A stretch of 46,625 bases of DNA from Bradyrhizobium cajani (GCF_009759665.1 NZ_WQNE01000047.1:1-46625), one strand, 5' to 3'. Counted from the stretch's first letter, positions 1 to 9,272 are shown. The notes: generated by a model not told the origin, from the sequence alone. Translations and numbers: made by a program.

Positions 1-157
1 TCTCAGAGGGCATCAGCCCCGCATACTTCTTCTTCCAATTGAAATACGTCGCCTGACTAATCCCGGCCTTGCGGCAGACCTCCGCCACTGCCGCGCCATC
101 TTCCGCCTGCTTCAAAACGAACGCGATATGCGCTTCCGAAAACTTCGATGCCTTCAT
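1..157 (-). CDS. IS3-family transposase OrfA, 5' part only
   Basis: This is the N-terminal 52 residues of an OrfA protein of the IS3 family (IS407-like type), a small helix-turn-helix protein that binds the element ends and is fused to OrfB by frameshifting. The sequence begins MKASKFSEAQIAFVLKQAED and carries the typical 'EVCRKAGIS' and 'TYFNWKKKY' helix-turn-helix residues. The start at 155-157 is preceded by GAGGAGAG. The gene is cut by the window edge, so nothing can be said about activity. Confidence 0.85.
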   Translation of the reverse strand, partial: MKASKFSEAHIAFVLKQAEDGAAVAEVCRKAGISQATYFNWKKKYAGLMPSE

Positions 158-222
158 GGAACTCTCCTCGTCCCGGTGGGATCTTAATTGGAAAATTCCA
201 GTTCAGACTGGCCTGATTTGGC
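1..222 (-). mobile_element. 5' end of IS3-family element (left window edge)
   Basis: About 222 bp match, in reverse complement, the last 221 bp of the window (46405-46625) with only a couple of substitutions seen by eye. The shared block covers the IS terminus, an orfA leader with a GAGGAGAG ribosome binding site, and the first 52 codons of orfA. The match seems to start at the motif CGCCAAAT, so the outer terminus lies near 215-223. The element runs off the left edge. Confidence 0.8.
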
Positions 223-582
223 GGGAGCAGGTCACGAGCCCTCCGGAATGTACGATCTCGATATCGAGAGGGACAGCATCTAGTTTCGTAGTTCGGCCGC
301 ATCTAAATCGCTCTTCTCGATGATGGCTACCCGGGAGTGGTCTTCTCCGCTTAACTTTGAGCTCGCGGTTTCCAACCTGGCCCCTCCCCCTTAGCTGCCT
401 CGCACGGAACGGGCTACTGCAGTCGAGGTCCTAACTATTAGGGTGACAAACCTTATGGCGCCGCTGGCATTGCTGCCAACTTGCGCAGCTGAAGCTAAGA
501 TTGCTGGCCTGAGCACGCAATTCTCAAGGGCGGCGGGCTTCGACCGACCGGGGATAAATTTGACGTGTGGAGATGCATTGCA
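223..582. other. Intergenic region without recognisable gene
   Basis: About 360 bp lie between the IS3 end and the small membrane protein gene. No coding frame with a credible start, no sigma54 element in the correct orientation and no terminator were recognised. The promoter of the gene at 583 must lie here but shows no match I can defend. Confidence 0.5.
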
Positions 583-1068
583 ATGATTTTGAGTACACAC
601 GCGGTTGTCGGTGGTGCAATCGCCAGCTTAGTTCCTTCCAATCCAGTTCTTGCAGCCGTGACCGGCTTTGCGAGCCACTTTGCGATCGACGCCATACCAC
701 ACTGGGACTATCCACTTCCGCCAATCTCCATTAGCAAGGGTGCCGACAATCGTTCCTTAAGGTCCAACGGAGCCTTGATAATCGATCTAACAAGTATCGG
801 AGTTGATGCGTGCGCTGGTGTGGCGCTTGCGATCTGGTTGTTTGCAACACCGGCTTCGGCGTCAGTTATCGCGCTTGGCGCCACGGCTGCAATAGTGCCT
901 GATCCGCTACAGTTCGTGCACAGCGTCTATCCGCAAGAACCGCTCGTCAGGCTCCAGCGGTTCCATGAGTGGATCCACGCCAAGCGAAAATTGGCTTGGA
1001 AGTTGGGCGTCAGCTCTCAGGTCGCATTTGAGGCGGCAGTGACCGTCTTTGCAAGCGCCATGCGTTGA
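583..1068 (+). CDS. Small inner-membrane protein, YdjM-like (hypothetical)
   Basis: A 161-residue protein. I chose the ATG at 583 because GTGGAG lies about 10 nt upstream; an ATG at 565 would add six residues without a good ribosome binding site. The N-terminal part has a Thr-His pair followed by hydrophobic stretches and the cluster 'SHFAIDAIPHWDYP', recalling the His/Asp pattern of the YdjM/DUF457-type membrane-bound metal-dependent hydrolase family. A second hydrophobic stretch ('GVALAIWLFATPASASVIAL') and a His-rich tail follow. I cannot name a substrate. The gene converges with pimD, the only intact non-IS gene on the plus strand, and has no visible link to the minus-strand cluster. Confidence 0.6.
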   Translation: MILSTHAVVGGAIASLVPSNPVLAAVTGFASHFAIDAIPHWDYPLPPISISKGADNRSLRSNGALIIDLTSIGVDACAGVALAIWLFATPASASVIALGATAAIVPDPLQFVHSVYPQEPLVRLQRFHEWIHAKRKLAWKLGVSSQVAFEAAVTVFASAMR

Positions 1069-1167
1069 GCTATCCCACCGAGCTTTGGCAATTTGGTCTC
1101 AGCCGCGGCGGAAGTGCTAGTCAGCCATCACTCTAGCTACGCGCCTCGGCTCCTATCCCTGTTACAA

Positions 1168-2310
1168 TCACACGAGCGGGCCGCTCTCACTGACGCGGCG
1201 AAGGTGGTAACCAGGATCGCCAAACGCCCGCTCCACCATCGTCAATCGTTTGAAATAATGACCGATCCTGGCGTCCATGGTCATGCCGATGCCCCCATGG
1301 AGCTGAATCGCTTCTTCGCCGATCAATTTGCCGCTTCGCGCTATCTGCACCTTTGCCGCCGCTACCAATTGCAATCGGTCTGCGGCATCGTCGCAATTGG
1401 TGGCCATGGTAGCGAGCATCGACATCGAGCGCGCTTGCTCGAGTGCGACAAACATATCGGCGGCGCGGTGCCGCAGACTCTGGAAACTTCCGATCAGCAC
1501 GCCAAACTGCTTTCGTGTTTTAAGATATTCTACCGTGATCTTTAGAGATTCATCCATCGCGCCAACGGCTTCGGCGCAGAGCGCGGCGCGGGCCTCATCG
1601 ACTACGCGCTCAATTAACGACAATGCATTTTCTGGATCGCCCACCACGGCCTCGGCGCCAACCTCAACACTTGTGAATGTGACGTCGGCGGCATGCAGGC
1701 CGTCCTGCGTTGCATAGATCTTCTTCGTGAGGCCCTTGGCGTCGGCAGGAACGAGGAAGACGCCGATGCCGCCTTTGTCACGCTGCGCGCCCCTGCTACG
1801 CGCCGTGACGACCAGCGTCTCGGCGCTCTGGCCGTTGATGACGACCAGTTTCTCACCGTCGATCACCCAACCCTTGCCCCTCTTCTTCGCCGACGTGGTG
1901 ATGTCATAAAGATCATAGCGGGAGCTCTTCTCGAGTTGAGCGAACGCAAGCGTCCTCGATCCATCAATTATTGAGGGAAGGTGCGCGACTTTCTGCGCGA
2001 CGGAACCGCCATGGCGCAGGAACCCACCGCAGATCACGACCGTCGGTAAATAGGGCTCCAATACCAGCGCGCGTCCGATCGCCTCCATGATGATCATCGT
2101 CTCCACGGCGCCGGCGCCGAAGCCTCCATCGCTTTCCGCAAAAGGCACGCCAAGCAAGCCCTGCCCGGCGAGCTTTTGCCAGATGAGCTTACTCCATCCG
2201 CCGTTCTCCTTGATGTACCTCTTGCGCTGCTCAAAATCATAGGTATTCGCGAGCAGCCCATCGACACTTTCCTTGAGCAGCCGCTGCTCCTCGGACAATT
2301 CGAAATCCAT
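1168..2310 (-). CDS. pimD: Acyl-CoA dehydrogenase, pimeloyl-CoA dehydrogenase small-subunit type
   Basis: A 380-residue FAD-dependent acyl-CoA dehydrogenase. The start at MDFELSEEQRLL matches the family N-terminus; the open frame extends 54 codons upstream but that part looks non-coding. The N-terminal helical domain, middle beta domain ('GGIGVFLVPADAKG') and C-terminal helical domain ('TRKQFGVLIGSFQSLRHR', 'QLHGGIGMT') are all present. It resembles PimD, the small subunit of the pimeloyl-CoA dehydrogenase of Rhodopseudomonas palustris, which oxidises dicarboxylyl-CoA to the 2-enoyl-CoA. It lies 193 bp downstream of the large-subunit gene on the same strand, so the two probably form a heteromeric enzyme and share the NifA/sigma54 promoter at 3920. 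The ribosome binding site is weak. The actual substrate is unknown; confidence in the family is high. Confidence 0.85.
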   Translation of the reverse strand: MDFELSEEQRLLKESVDGLLANTYDFEQRKRYIKENGGWSKLIWQKLAGQGLLGVPFAESDGGFGAGAVETMIIMEAIGRALVLEPYLPTVVICGGFLRHGGSVAQKVAHLPSIIDGSRTLAFAQLEKSSRYDLYDITTSAKKRGKGWVIDGEKLVVINGQSAETLVVTARSRGAQRDKGGIGVFLVPADAKGLTKKIYATQDGLHAADVTFTSVEVGAEAVVGDPENALSLIERVVDEARAALCAEAVGAMDESLKITVEYLKTRKQFGVLIGSFQSLRHRAADMFVALEQARSMSMLATMATNCDDAADRLQLVAAAKVQIARSGKLIGEEAIQLHGGIGMTMDARIGHYFKRLTMVERAFGDPGYHLRRVSESGPLV

Positions 2311-2503
2311 GTTATCTGACCCATGTTGCAAGAAGCTATAGGATTCCCTTTGAACCTCGGCAGCCGTCAGGTAGGCCGATGTGGAGGCGGCCGCTGAGCG
2401 GACATTCGCGCAAGCACCGTGCCGAGGGGGAGCTTTTCGCGCGGGTATGTGCAGAGCCTGCTCGCCCGCCATCCCTTAAGCCCACGCAAGACGAAGGACG
2501 TGA

Positions 2504-3691
2504 CTACAGTCCCAGCACCGCCTTGCTAATAATATTGCGCTGAATTTCATTGGAGCCGCCGTAGATCGAGACCTTCCGGTTGTTGAAGTAGCTTGGCGCG
2601 ATCTGCGCAATCCAGTTCATCGCTTCATTCGAAGAGTCGATGTTCCCACCGTAGGCTGCGGCGAGCGGCCCTATTACCTGCAGCAAGAGTTCGGTGGTCG
2701 TCTGCTGAATTTCTGAGCCTTTGATCTTCAGCACCGAGGAAGCCGGATTCGGCATGCCGCTGCTGTGCTTGTTTTCGTCAGCGATTACACGGAGCTGCGT
2801 CAGCTCCAGCGCCTTCAGCTCAATTTCGCAAGAAGTCAACTTTTCACGAAATACTGGATCTTCGATGATCGGACGGCCACTGGATTCAAATTTCGACCCT
2901 ACCTCCTTAATGCGGCGTATGCGCTCTTTGGACACGCCGACGCGTGCAATGCCGGTGCGTTCCTGACCGAGTAGAAATTTCGCATAATGCCAACCGTTAT
3001 TTTCCTCGCCGACCAGATTTTGGACGGGCACCTCAACCTCGTCGAAGAACACCTCGTTGATCTCATAACCACCGTCAATCGTTTGAATTGGGCGCACGGT
3101 GATGCCCTTGCTCTTCATGTCGACCAGGATAAAGGAGATGCCGCTCTGCTTCTTAGCGGCCGGATCGGTTCGGCACAGGCAGAAGATCATGTCGGCATAT
3201 TGGGCCAGGGTTGTCCACGTCTTCTGGCCGTTGATGACATATTTGTCGCCCTTGCGTTCGGCCTTGGTCTTTAACGAAGCTAGGTCGGAGCCTGCTTCTG
3301 GCTCAGAAAACCCCTGGCACCACCAATCGTCCATGTTCGCGATCCGCGGCAGGTAATGTTTCCTCTGAGCCTCGTTTCCGAAAGTGTAGATGACTGGCCC
3401 GACCATCGCGACTCCGAAGGCAAGTGGTACTGGCGCCGGATACATCTGCAGCTCTTCTTTGAATATGTACTGTTGCACCGAGGTCCAGCCCGTCCCGCCA
3501 TACTCCTTGGGCCATTGGTTCACGCACCAACCTTTCTTGTTCAGGATGCGCCACCAAGCCACCATCTCGTCTTTGGACAGCTGCGTCCCTTCAACCAGCT
3601 TGCGTCGCATCTCCCCCGGCACAGTTTCGCGCAGGAACTGCCGAACCTCTTCTCGGAACGTACGCTCCTCCTTGGTGAATGCGAGATCCAT
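2504..3691 (-). CDS. pimC: Acyl-CoA dehydrogenase, pimeloyl-CoA dehydrogenase large-subunit type
   Basis: A 395-residue acyl-CoA dehydrogenase, complete from MDLAFTKEERTFREEV. The start has a strong AGGAGGAG site. Family hallmarks are 'WWCQGFSEPEAGSDLASLKT' (flavin and substrate contact), 'INGQKTWTTLAQYAD', 'LGQERTGIARVGVSKER' and the C-terminal 'YGGSNEIQRNIISKAVLGL'. It is closest, by memory of the sequences, to PimC, the large subunit of pimeloyl-CoA dehydrogenase. In R. palustris pimC and pimD sit in one operon with ligase, hydratase and thiolase genes; here only the dehydrogenase pair is present, separated from any pim operon. The first gene of the pair is preceded by a 218-nt leader and a consensus sigma54 promoter with a NifA-like site, implying symbiotic, low-oxygen expression. 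Confidence 0.88.
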   Translation of the reverse strand: MDLAFTKEERTFREEVRQFLRETVPGEMRRKLVEGTQLSKDEMVAWWRILNKKGWCVNQWPKEYGGTGWTSVQQYIFKEELQMYPAPVPLAFGVAMVGPVIYTFGNEAQRKHYLPRIANMDDWWCQGFSEPEAGSDLASLKTKAERKGDKYVINGQKTWTTLAQYADMIFCLCRTDPAAKKQSGISFILVDMKSKGITVRPIQTIDGGYEINEVFFDEVEVPVQNLVGEENNGWHYAKFLLGQERTGIARVGVSKERIRRIKEVGSKFESSGRPIIEDPVFREKLTSCEIELKALELTQLRVIADENKHSSGMPNPASSVLKIKGSEIQQTTTELLLQVIGPLAAAYGGNIDSSNEAMNWIAQIAPSYFNNRKVSIYGGSNEIQRNIISKAVLGL

Positions 3692-3919
3692 TAGGCTCCT
3701 CCTGTTGGCCGTTCACTAATGAGCGAGATCAATTCTGAAGAGCGGGAGCTCCGAAACGGCTAGCGCCCTCGTCATGAAAGTTGAAGCCGCCTCTCCCAAG
3801 GCAGCGTTTGGCTCACCGAGATATGCTCCGAATCAGTCAGCTGCTGATCACTCGCGCGCTTCCGCTAGCGCGTCTTGATACATCGATCTTTTCCGGAAGA
3901 ACTAGTTGCCGATAGGCGC

Positions 3920-3935
3920 AGCAAACATTGTGCCA
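3920..3935 (-). promoter_or_regulatory. Sigma54 (RpoN) -24/-12 promoter of pimCD
   Basis: Read on the minus strand this is TGGCAC-aatgt-TTGCT, an exact match to the RpoN consensus TGGCAC-N5-TTGC with the invariant GG and GC ten bases apart. Predicted transcription start is near 3909, giving a leader of about 218 nt to the pimC ATG. A NifA-like site lies 81 bp upstream. Confidence 0.85.
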
Positions 3936-4015
3936 GCGATACTGATGCGGGTTGCGCATCGATCCTTTGAGCCCCGCGCGGCAAACGATCGTAATAGCCA
4001 CGGCTCTCGTGACAT

Positions 4016-4031
4016 TGTGAAGAACGAGACA
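4016..4031 (-). promoter_or_regulatory. NifA-type upstream activator site for pimCD
   Basis: TGT-gaagaacgag-ACA matches the NifA site TGT-N10-ACA exactly. Its distance of 81 bp to the -24 element is in the usual range for DNA-looping activation by NifA with sigma54. The site is assigned from its sequence and position only. Confidence 0.75.
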
Positions 4032-4958
4032 AAGGCATAACGCACAACAGCGCTCGAATCCGACTTCCGATAAGGGCGATAGGAACATACGTTCTTCGAG
4101 GATCCGGGCCGACCTACGCCAGTGGGCCAGGACGAAAATGGCAGCATTGTCGAATTGGCTGCTCATGGCACTCTTCCCAAAGGGCACTCTACCACGCTCT
4201 TAAGTGTCACTGGAAGCAGCAGTGCTCTCGCGTCCTTGGCTGCAGCGCCGTCTTAGAGCAGAACGCATCTCACCGAAGGCGGGTGGAGTTGCTCATGATC
4301 ATGAAGGAACGAGGATCTGCGGTGACCGCCAAAGATGACTCGCGAGTTCGTCGGATACGGTTTTTATTTGCGCATGCGCTATGTGCCGCTCGCCTATCTG
4401 GCGTACCAAGCGCGATCGAACTGGTCTGCCGGTCAATAAGCATCCAATAAGAGGTCATTCGTCACCGTAGCGCAGTCGCAACCAACATGGTCACGATGTC
4501 GTTTGACGCCGATTGGGAATAGCCTCGCCAATTCCGGTTCTATGGTAGTCTGTCGGGCCTATCCAGGACTGGCGGTCAGACGTACACGCCATCGCCATCA
4601 CCCGCAGCTATACAGGCAGGGCTGATAACCCTTCAACGGCATCGTGACAATCTCTCCTAAAACGCGCTAGCTCGGGCGCGGCACAGCCACGTTTTCGCGC
4701 ACACTACGCGTGGCCGCGCTCCAAGGCTGCCTCCGCCCTGAGCTGGGAACGCCTCGCGACGCTGGGGTCACGTCGGATGTGGGCAACCGCGCCGCTCGCG
4801 ACACGTTTTTGCCGTAAGATTGTCCGCAAGCACTCGGACCCGGCGATCACGATTCCCCGTCTCGTTAGCAAGACCACATCCCACGTGCGGAGGGCACCTA
4901 CCATGGTGATCATGCATCCGTTCGAAGCCGCCGATCATAAATTGATGTTACGTGAGTC

Positions 4959-5807
4959 TCACCATCGCTCGCGCACCGAGCCCTCCTGGGCGACGGACGC
5001 AACCAGCGCACCATCGGATCTAAACATAAGGCCTCGCGTGAGACCGCGGCCAGCTTGTGCGCTTGGTGAATCATGAGCATAAAGCAGCCAATCGTCGACG
5101 CGGAACTGCCGATGAAACCACATTGCGTGGTCGCGGCTCACGGCCGTTATCCGCCTATCGAAAGGCGCGCGGCCGTGGCGCGCGGTTACCGCATCGAGCA
5201 GCGAGTAATCGGAGGCATAGGCCAGCGCGCACATATGCAGCGCCGGCTCGTCCGGTAGCTTCTCGGCAATTCTAATCCACATATGAACGCGGCCGTCATC
5301 GACCTTCTGGCCCAGATAGCGGTCGGTCTCGACCGGACTCAGGTCGATCGCATAGTGCCGTCGGATGAACTCAGGCGTTTCGACAAATGTTGGCGGCTCG
5401 AATACTTCCTTGACTGTGCATTTTTCTCGCGGCGGAACCACGGGCATTTTGTCTTGGTAGTCGAAAGCGCCCTTCTCCTCGGCATGGAAGGACATCATGG
5501 TCGAAAAAATTGCATTGCCACGCTGCGCCGCGGTCACGCGCCGGATCGAATAGCTGTTGTCCTCGCTTAAATGCTCCACTTGAAAAATGATCGGCAAATG
5601 CGGGTCGCCAGCTTGGATAAAACAGCAGTGGAGCGAATGTGGCAGCCGGCGCTCCGCTGTTCGGCATGCCGCGACCATTGCCTGGCCGATCACTTGGCCG
5701 CCGAATAATACTCGGGCGCCGCTGCCCGCGGCATTGCCACGAAATAGGTTTCTCTCGATCGGTTCTAGATCGAGAAGGGCACGCAGGTCGAGCAGGATCT
5801 TGGACAT
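4959..5807 (-). CDS. tesB: Acyl-CoA thioesterase II (TesB), first copy
   Basis: A 282-residue protein of the TesB family, which hydrolyses acyl-CoA to free acid and CoA in the cytoplasm. It has the tandem hot-dog layout: 'FGGQVIGQAMVAACRT' and 'LPHSLHCCFIQAGDP' in the first half and 'YASDYSLLDA', 'DHAMWFHRQFRVDDWLLY' and the terminal 'SVAQEGSVR' in the second. The Asp of YASD, the Ser before RDHAMWFH and the Gln of VAQEG fit the Asp/Thr(Ser)/Gln catalytic triad of E. coli TesB. Length is normal. A paralog at 15227-16087 shares nearly every motif and the same type of promoter. Transcription is predicted from the sigma54 element at 6045 after a leader of about 227 nt. Its natural acyl-CoA cannot be read from sequence; a role in releasing a product acid is inferred. 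Confidence 0.9.
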   Translation of the reverse strand: MSKILLDLRALLDLEPIERNLFRGNAAGSGARVLFGGQVIGQAMVAACRTAERRLPHSLHCCFIQAGDPHLPIIFQVEHLSEDNSYSIRRVTAAQRGNAIFSTMMSFHAEEKGAFDYQDKMPVVPPREKCTVKEVFEPPTFVETPEFIRRHYAIDLSPVETDRYLGQKVDDGRVHMWIRIAEKLPDEPALHMCALAYASDYSLLDAVTARHGRAPFDRRITAVSRDHAMWFHRQFRVDDWLLYAHDSPSAQAGRGLTRGLMFRSDGALVASVAQEGSVRERW

Positions 5808-6044
5808 TGACGTGCCTTCGGCTGTTCAGCGACTATTTCGGGCTCGACGCAGCTCTAATCTACAGCATGTCCACTGCTCATCGAGCTGTCATGGAATGCA
5901 CGGCGCTTTGTCTCTCGGGCTCCGTTCCGCCGTTGCCCGCGTGCAGTCAAAAAGCGTCGCCCGGAAGGCGCTTGTATAGCGACGAGTTCATTTGAACTCT
6001 GCGGTATACCTAGCGTGCGAGCGACACCATCCGTGACAATCCCG

Positions 6045-6060
6045 AGCAATTGGCGTGCCG
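6045..6060 (-). promoter_or_regulatory. Sigma54 promoter of tesB (copy 1)
   Basis: On the minus strand CGGCAC-gccaa-TTGCT departs from the RpoN consensus only at the first base of the -24 box; GG and GC are ten bases apart. It lies 238 bp upstream of the tesB start, with a NifA-like site 74 bp further upstream. Confidence 0.8.
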
Positions 6061-6133
6061 CCAGGATTGAGTGCATTGCTTGACGAGACAGAAAGCCCAT
6101 AAGTCTTGCTCTCTCTCGCAACGGACTGCTCAT

Positions 6134-6149
6134 TGTTTTAGTTCGGACA
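6134..6149 (-). promoter_or_regulatory. NifA-type upstream activator site for tesB (copy 1)
   Basis: TGT-tttagttcgg-ACA, an exact TGT-N10-ACA match, 74 bp upstream of the -24 box. The flanking sequence GTTCGGACATGT is largely shared with the equivalent site of tesB copy 2 (GTTCCGGACATGT). Confidence 0.75.
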
Positions 6150-6572
6150 TGTACGTCTCCAGCTCGACACTGCCAGAACGACAATAGCGCGCGAAGTCAA
6201 GACGGTTGCATCTCATACCGGAGTTGGCCGCAGTCGCTTCGAAAGAATCCTGCAGACGCTCACATCGAGCAAATCGACGCCTGCATTGATCGTATAGGTT
6301 GCTCAACGATTAGGACTTTCAGCCGTTTAGAATTGAGCCGCTGTTTGTTCGGGATAGGACTGTAGGAGAAGACCTGTTGTATGTCCCAGCCACGACTTCC
6401 CGCGAACAAATGAACTGAGGGGTCCGAAGAAGCTTCGCCAATAAAACTCGATTTGATTTCCGACTGCGCAAGCAGCTTGGACGTTCTCGGCAGGAGCGGG
6501 GCAGCCGCCTAACTGTGCGCACAGCATAGGTGATTCGGATACGCTCGGGTCAGATCGCAGATCCCTGTGGCA

Positions 6573-7706
6573 CTATTGCGCGACAAACCTAGTCAGTGCC
6601 TTGCGGTCAATTTCAATGCCGAGGCCCGGTCCGTCTGGCACTTGGACGACGCCACGGACGTGCTCAAGCGGCTCGACAAGAATTGCCTGCCGAATTGGGT
6701 GCTCTGTGCAGTCGAATTCCAATATAGGCTCGACGGGCATCAGCGAAGGCGGTGTATGCGGCGGCAGAACTGCAAGCAGCTGTAGGGATGCGGCGATCGC
6801 GATCCCGGTGCCCCAGACATGGGGGTTATAGCGGATGCCGAATGCCTCCGCCATATCGGCGATTTTCTTGCATTCGGATAAACCACCCGCGGCGCAGGTA
6901 TCTGGCTGCGCAATGTCCAGCGCATGCGTGACGAAGAGCTCTCGAAAACCAAATCGCGTAAACTCACATTCGCCGCCGGCAATTGGGATCGCCAGAGCCG
7001 ACTTTACCGCACGATAACCCGCGACATCTTCAGGCGGTACCGGTTCCTCGAACCAGCCGATATCGTGCTGCTCAATCAATCGCCCGAGCCTGATGGCAGC
7101 GATGCTGTCATAGGCGTGATTTGCATCTACCATCAATGCCGCGTCCGGTCCGATCGCTTCGCGCACGGCGCGCGTTACCGCGGCATCTTCCTCCACGCCG
7201 AAGCCGACCCGAAGCTTTAGTGCAGGAAACCCTTGGGCGACGTAACCAGCGGCCTCTTCGGCAAGATAATTGACGGGATCCGCAGCTTGGCGCCGATATA
7301 GGCCGGTGGCATACGCAGAGATCCGGGTACGTTCGGCACCACCCAGTAGCTGATGCACGGGGGCGTCAAAATACTTGCCCTTTATGTCCCACAACGCGAT
7401 ATCGATGCCGCCTAAAGCCTGAATCACAACACCTTTCTGGCCGTGATCACGCATTCGCGCGTAGATCAAACGCCAAAGATAATCCGAGCGCACCGGATTC
7501 TCTCCGATGAGCCATGGCGCGACGTACTCGACGGCTGCGGCCGATATCCGCGCCGGGCCATAACATTCTCCCCAGCCCACGAGGCCTTGATCTGTCTCAA
7601 TTTCGACCAACATAGCTGTGCGCGTCTTATACCACCCCCGTGAACACGCCAGCGCCTGCGAGAGATCTGCTTGAAGGATGTGCGTACGAACCGCCGTTAT
7701 TTTCAT
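6573..7706 (-). CDS. Mandelate racemase/muconate lactonizing enzyme-type enolase superfamily protein
   Basis: A 377-residue enolase-superfamily enzyme, which abstracts an alpha proton of a carboxylate to form a Mg-bound enediolate. The N-terminal capping domain (about 1-120) and the barrel (about 130-350) are present. Visible active-site residues are the second-strand 'ALKLRVG' Lys164 (K-x-R rather than K-x-K), metal ligands Asp194 ('MVDAN'), Glu in 'WFEEP' and Glu246 ('GGECE'), then 'QPD' and His296 in 'NPHVWGTG'. This residue set fits the mandelate racemase subgroup (sugar acid dehydratases and racemases) better than dipeptide epimerases. Specific activity cannot be assigned. The ATG at 7706 has AGAGAGAA upstream. 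It lies 645 bp below tauD1 and has no clear promoter of its own; read-through from the tauD1 NifA promoter is possible. Confidence 0.85.
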   Translation of the reverse strand: MKITAVRTHILQADLSQALACSRGWYKTRTAMLVEIETDQGLVGWGECYGPARISAAAVEYVAPWLIGENPVRSDYLWRLIYARMRDHGQKGVVIQALGGIDIALWDIKGKYFDAPVHQLLGGAERTRISAYATGLYRRQAADPVNYLAEEAAGYVAQGFPALKLRVGFGVEEDAAVTRAVREAIGPDAALMVDANHAYDSIAAIRLGRLIEQHDIGWFEEPVPPEDVAGYRAVKSALAIPIAGGECEFTRFGFRELFVTHALDIAQPDTCAAGGLSECKKIADMAEAFGIRYNPHVWGTGIAIAASLQLLAVLPPHTPPSLMPVEPILEFDCTEHPIRQAILVEPLEHVRGVVQVPDGPGLGIEIDRKALTRFVAQ

Positions 7707-8351
7707 AGACGTTCTCTCTTAGGCCCGGCTCTAGTATCATGACGCTCGAATGTCTGTGGACTATGATTCCGCCGGCGGCAGCAAACGAATGTGCAAGCGT
7801 GAGCATGTGCGTGCTGACAAGAACATCTTTACTCCCCCCGTGTTTGGCGCGAGCGCGTTCCGCCCCCACGTTTTCCTCCGATGTTGCAGCTGGCCTCGAA
7901 CCGAGCCCTGAAGCGACGACTTGCTGCCTTCAAGCCTTAGCACACCTGAAATAGCCCTCTTGCCGCGGAGCTAACTGCTTCATGTGGAGCTCGCTTCTGT
8001 TCAGAAGCCTTTTGCCTAGAGTGCGTGGCGGCGACGCCGTGTTGCTTGGCGAGGCGCCCCTTCCGGACACACTCTCCTCTTCAACAACGGATGTACTCGC
8101 CCAGGGCATGGTCCCCCGTTTGAGCGCTCAATGCCGGCGGTTCGGCCGTTGCGGCATGCATCAGCTGCAATTGCACGCGACGCTTGGCGGAGAACACCGC
8201 AGATGCTGAAATATCGGAGGGATGCAAGATCGCGACGATATCATACCCCGCTCGATCTGAATGACACCGCAAACCGAGAGCAGTTCACCACAGATGCTAC
8301 CGCCTATAGGCAGGCTCCCAGCAGTCAGGCAACTGTCGATTTGGAAGCGGC
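7707..8351. other. Intergenic region tauD1 to enolase-type gene, no gene recognised
   Basis: 645 bp without a credible coding frame. A sigma54-like match at 7780-7796 has one base too much between the boxes and a poor -24 box, so it is not annotated as a promoter. No NifA-like site was found. Confidence 0.45.
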
Positions 8352-9272
8352 CTAGGAGGCCTGCGCTTGCTTGGCGGCCTTGATGCGAGTTACGCTGCGT
8401 CGGCCTTCCACACTCACCGGCACCTCTCCATCAACCACAGCACGCCGCACCACGCGTTTCTGATCGCCGTAGTCGTTGACCGCATAATGCTGGGTCGCGC
8501 GATTGTCCCACATGACTACGTCGCCTTGCCTCCAGTTCCAGCGCACGGTATTCTCGGGCGCTGTGATGTGAGACTGGAATAGATCAAACAATTTCTGACC
8601 ATCGTACTTGGAAATTCCGACAAAGCCTCGTACTAAATCGCCAAGCACGAGTGTACGTTCGCCGCTTTCAGGGTGGACGCGCACGACTGGATGCTCAGTC
8701 TCATAAATCGTTCTGGTGTAGATCTCGTCGAAATGTTGTCTGTCCGCCTGGCTCGCATTCCCCATTACGGTATAGTCATAAGCATTGGTATGAACTGCCC
8801 ATAGCTCGTCTGCAAGGCGTTGAAGCGACTTTGGCAATCCGAGATAAGCTGCCGCGGTGTTCGACCAAACTGTATCACCGCCAAATGGGGGGATCACCAC
8901 TCCTCTCAGGACAGCAATCTTGGGATAGGCATCCACGAACGTCACATCGGTATGCCAGAAGTCGGCTCGACTACCAACGCGGGCCGAATCCAGCTCAATC
9001 ATTGACGTGGTCCCCTTGGTAACCGCCATCGTCGGATGAGCCACAAGCCTACCAAAACGAAGAGCAAACCGCTCGTGCTCGGCGTCATCCAGATGACTCT
9101 GATCCCGGAAAAACAGAACCTTGTGCTCAAGCAGGGCATCATTGACCGCCCCGATCGTCTCGTCCGACAAATCTCCCGAGACCTTTATATTGGTCACTTC
9201 AGCGCCTATCCGCGCAGCGCGCTTGATGACCTTAACACCCGTGACATTGTTGTCCAACTTTGCCTTGCTCAT
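8352..9272 (-). CDS. TauD/TfdA-family Fe(II)/2-oxoglutarate dioxygenase (first copy, active-site intact)
   Basis: A 306-residue member of the TauD/TfdA family, which couples 2-oxoglutarate decarboxylation to hydroxylation of an unactivated carbon, often cleaving a C-N, C-S or C-O bond. The start MSKAKLDNN was chosen at 9272; the open frame extends 40 codons upstream without family similarity. The iron triad is visible: His107 and Asp109 in 'WHTDVTF' and His262 in 'ATQHYAVND'; Arg273, eleven residues after the distal His, is the 2-oxoglutarate anchor. 'FFRDQ' and 'RVHPESGER' are family motifs. The gene is preceded by a 253-nt leader, a consensus sigma54 promoter and two NifA-like sites. It has a paralog at 23995-24894 whose ligands are lost. 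The substrate is unknown; 'TauD' here means family, not taurine specificity. Confidence 0.88.
   Translation of the reverse strand: MSKAKLDNNVTGVKVIKRAARIGAEVTNIKVSGDLSDETIGAVNDALLEHKVLFFRDQSHLDDAEHERFALRFGRLVAHPTMAVTKGTTSMIELDSARVGSRADFWHTDVTFVDAYPKIAVLRGVVIPPFGGDTVWSNTAAAYLGLPKSLQRLADELWAVHTNAYDYTVMGNASQADRQHFDEIYTRTIYETEHPVVRVHPESGERTLVLGDLVRGFVGISKYDGQKLFDLFQSHITAPENTVRWNWRQGDVVMWDNRATQHYAVNDYGDQKRVVRRAVVDGEVPVSVEGRRSVTRIKAAKQAQAS

Larger units (their letters stand above)
3692..4958. other. Intergenic region tesB1-pimC with regulatory elements
   Basis: About 1.27 kb without a convincing gene. The part nearest pimC (3692-4031) holds its leader, sigma54 promoter and NifA-like site. The remainder (4032-4958) shows only short overlapping frames with poor starts and no recognisable family. 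A 116-codon frame at 3837-4187 overlaps the promoter and was rejected. Confidence 0.55.

Noticed and set aside
3837..4187. 116-codon minus-strand frame
   Set aside because: It overlaps the pimC promoter and activator site, has no ribosome binding site and no family similarity.
7780..7796. TTGCAC-N6-TTGC before the enolase-superfamily gene
   Set aside because: The spacer is one base too long, the -24 GG is missing and no NifA-like site lies upstream.
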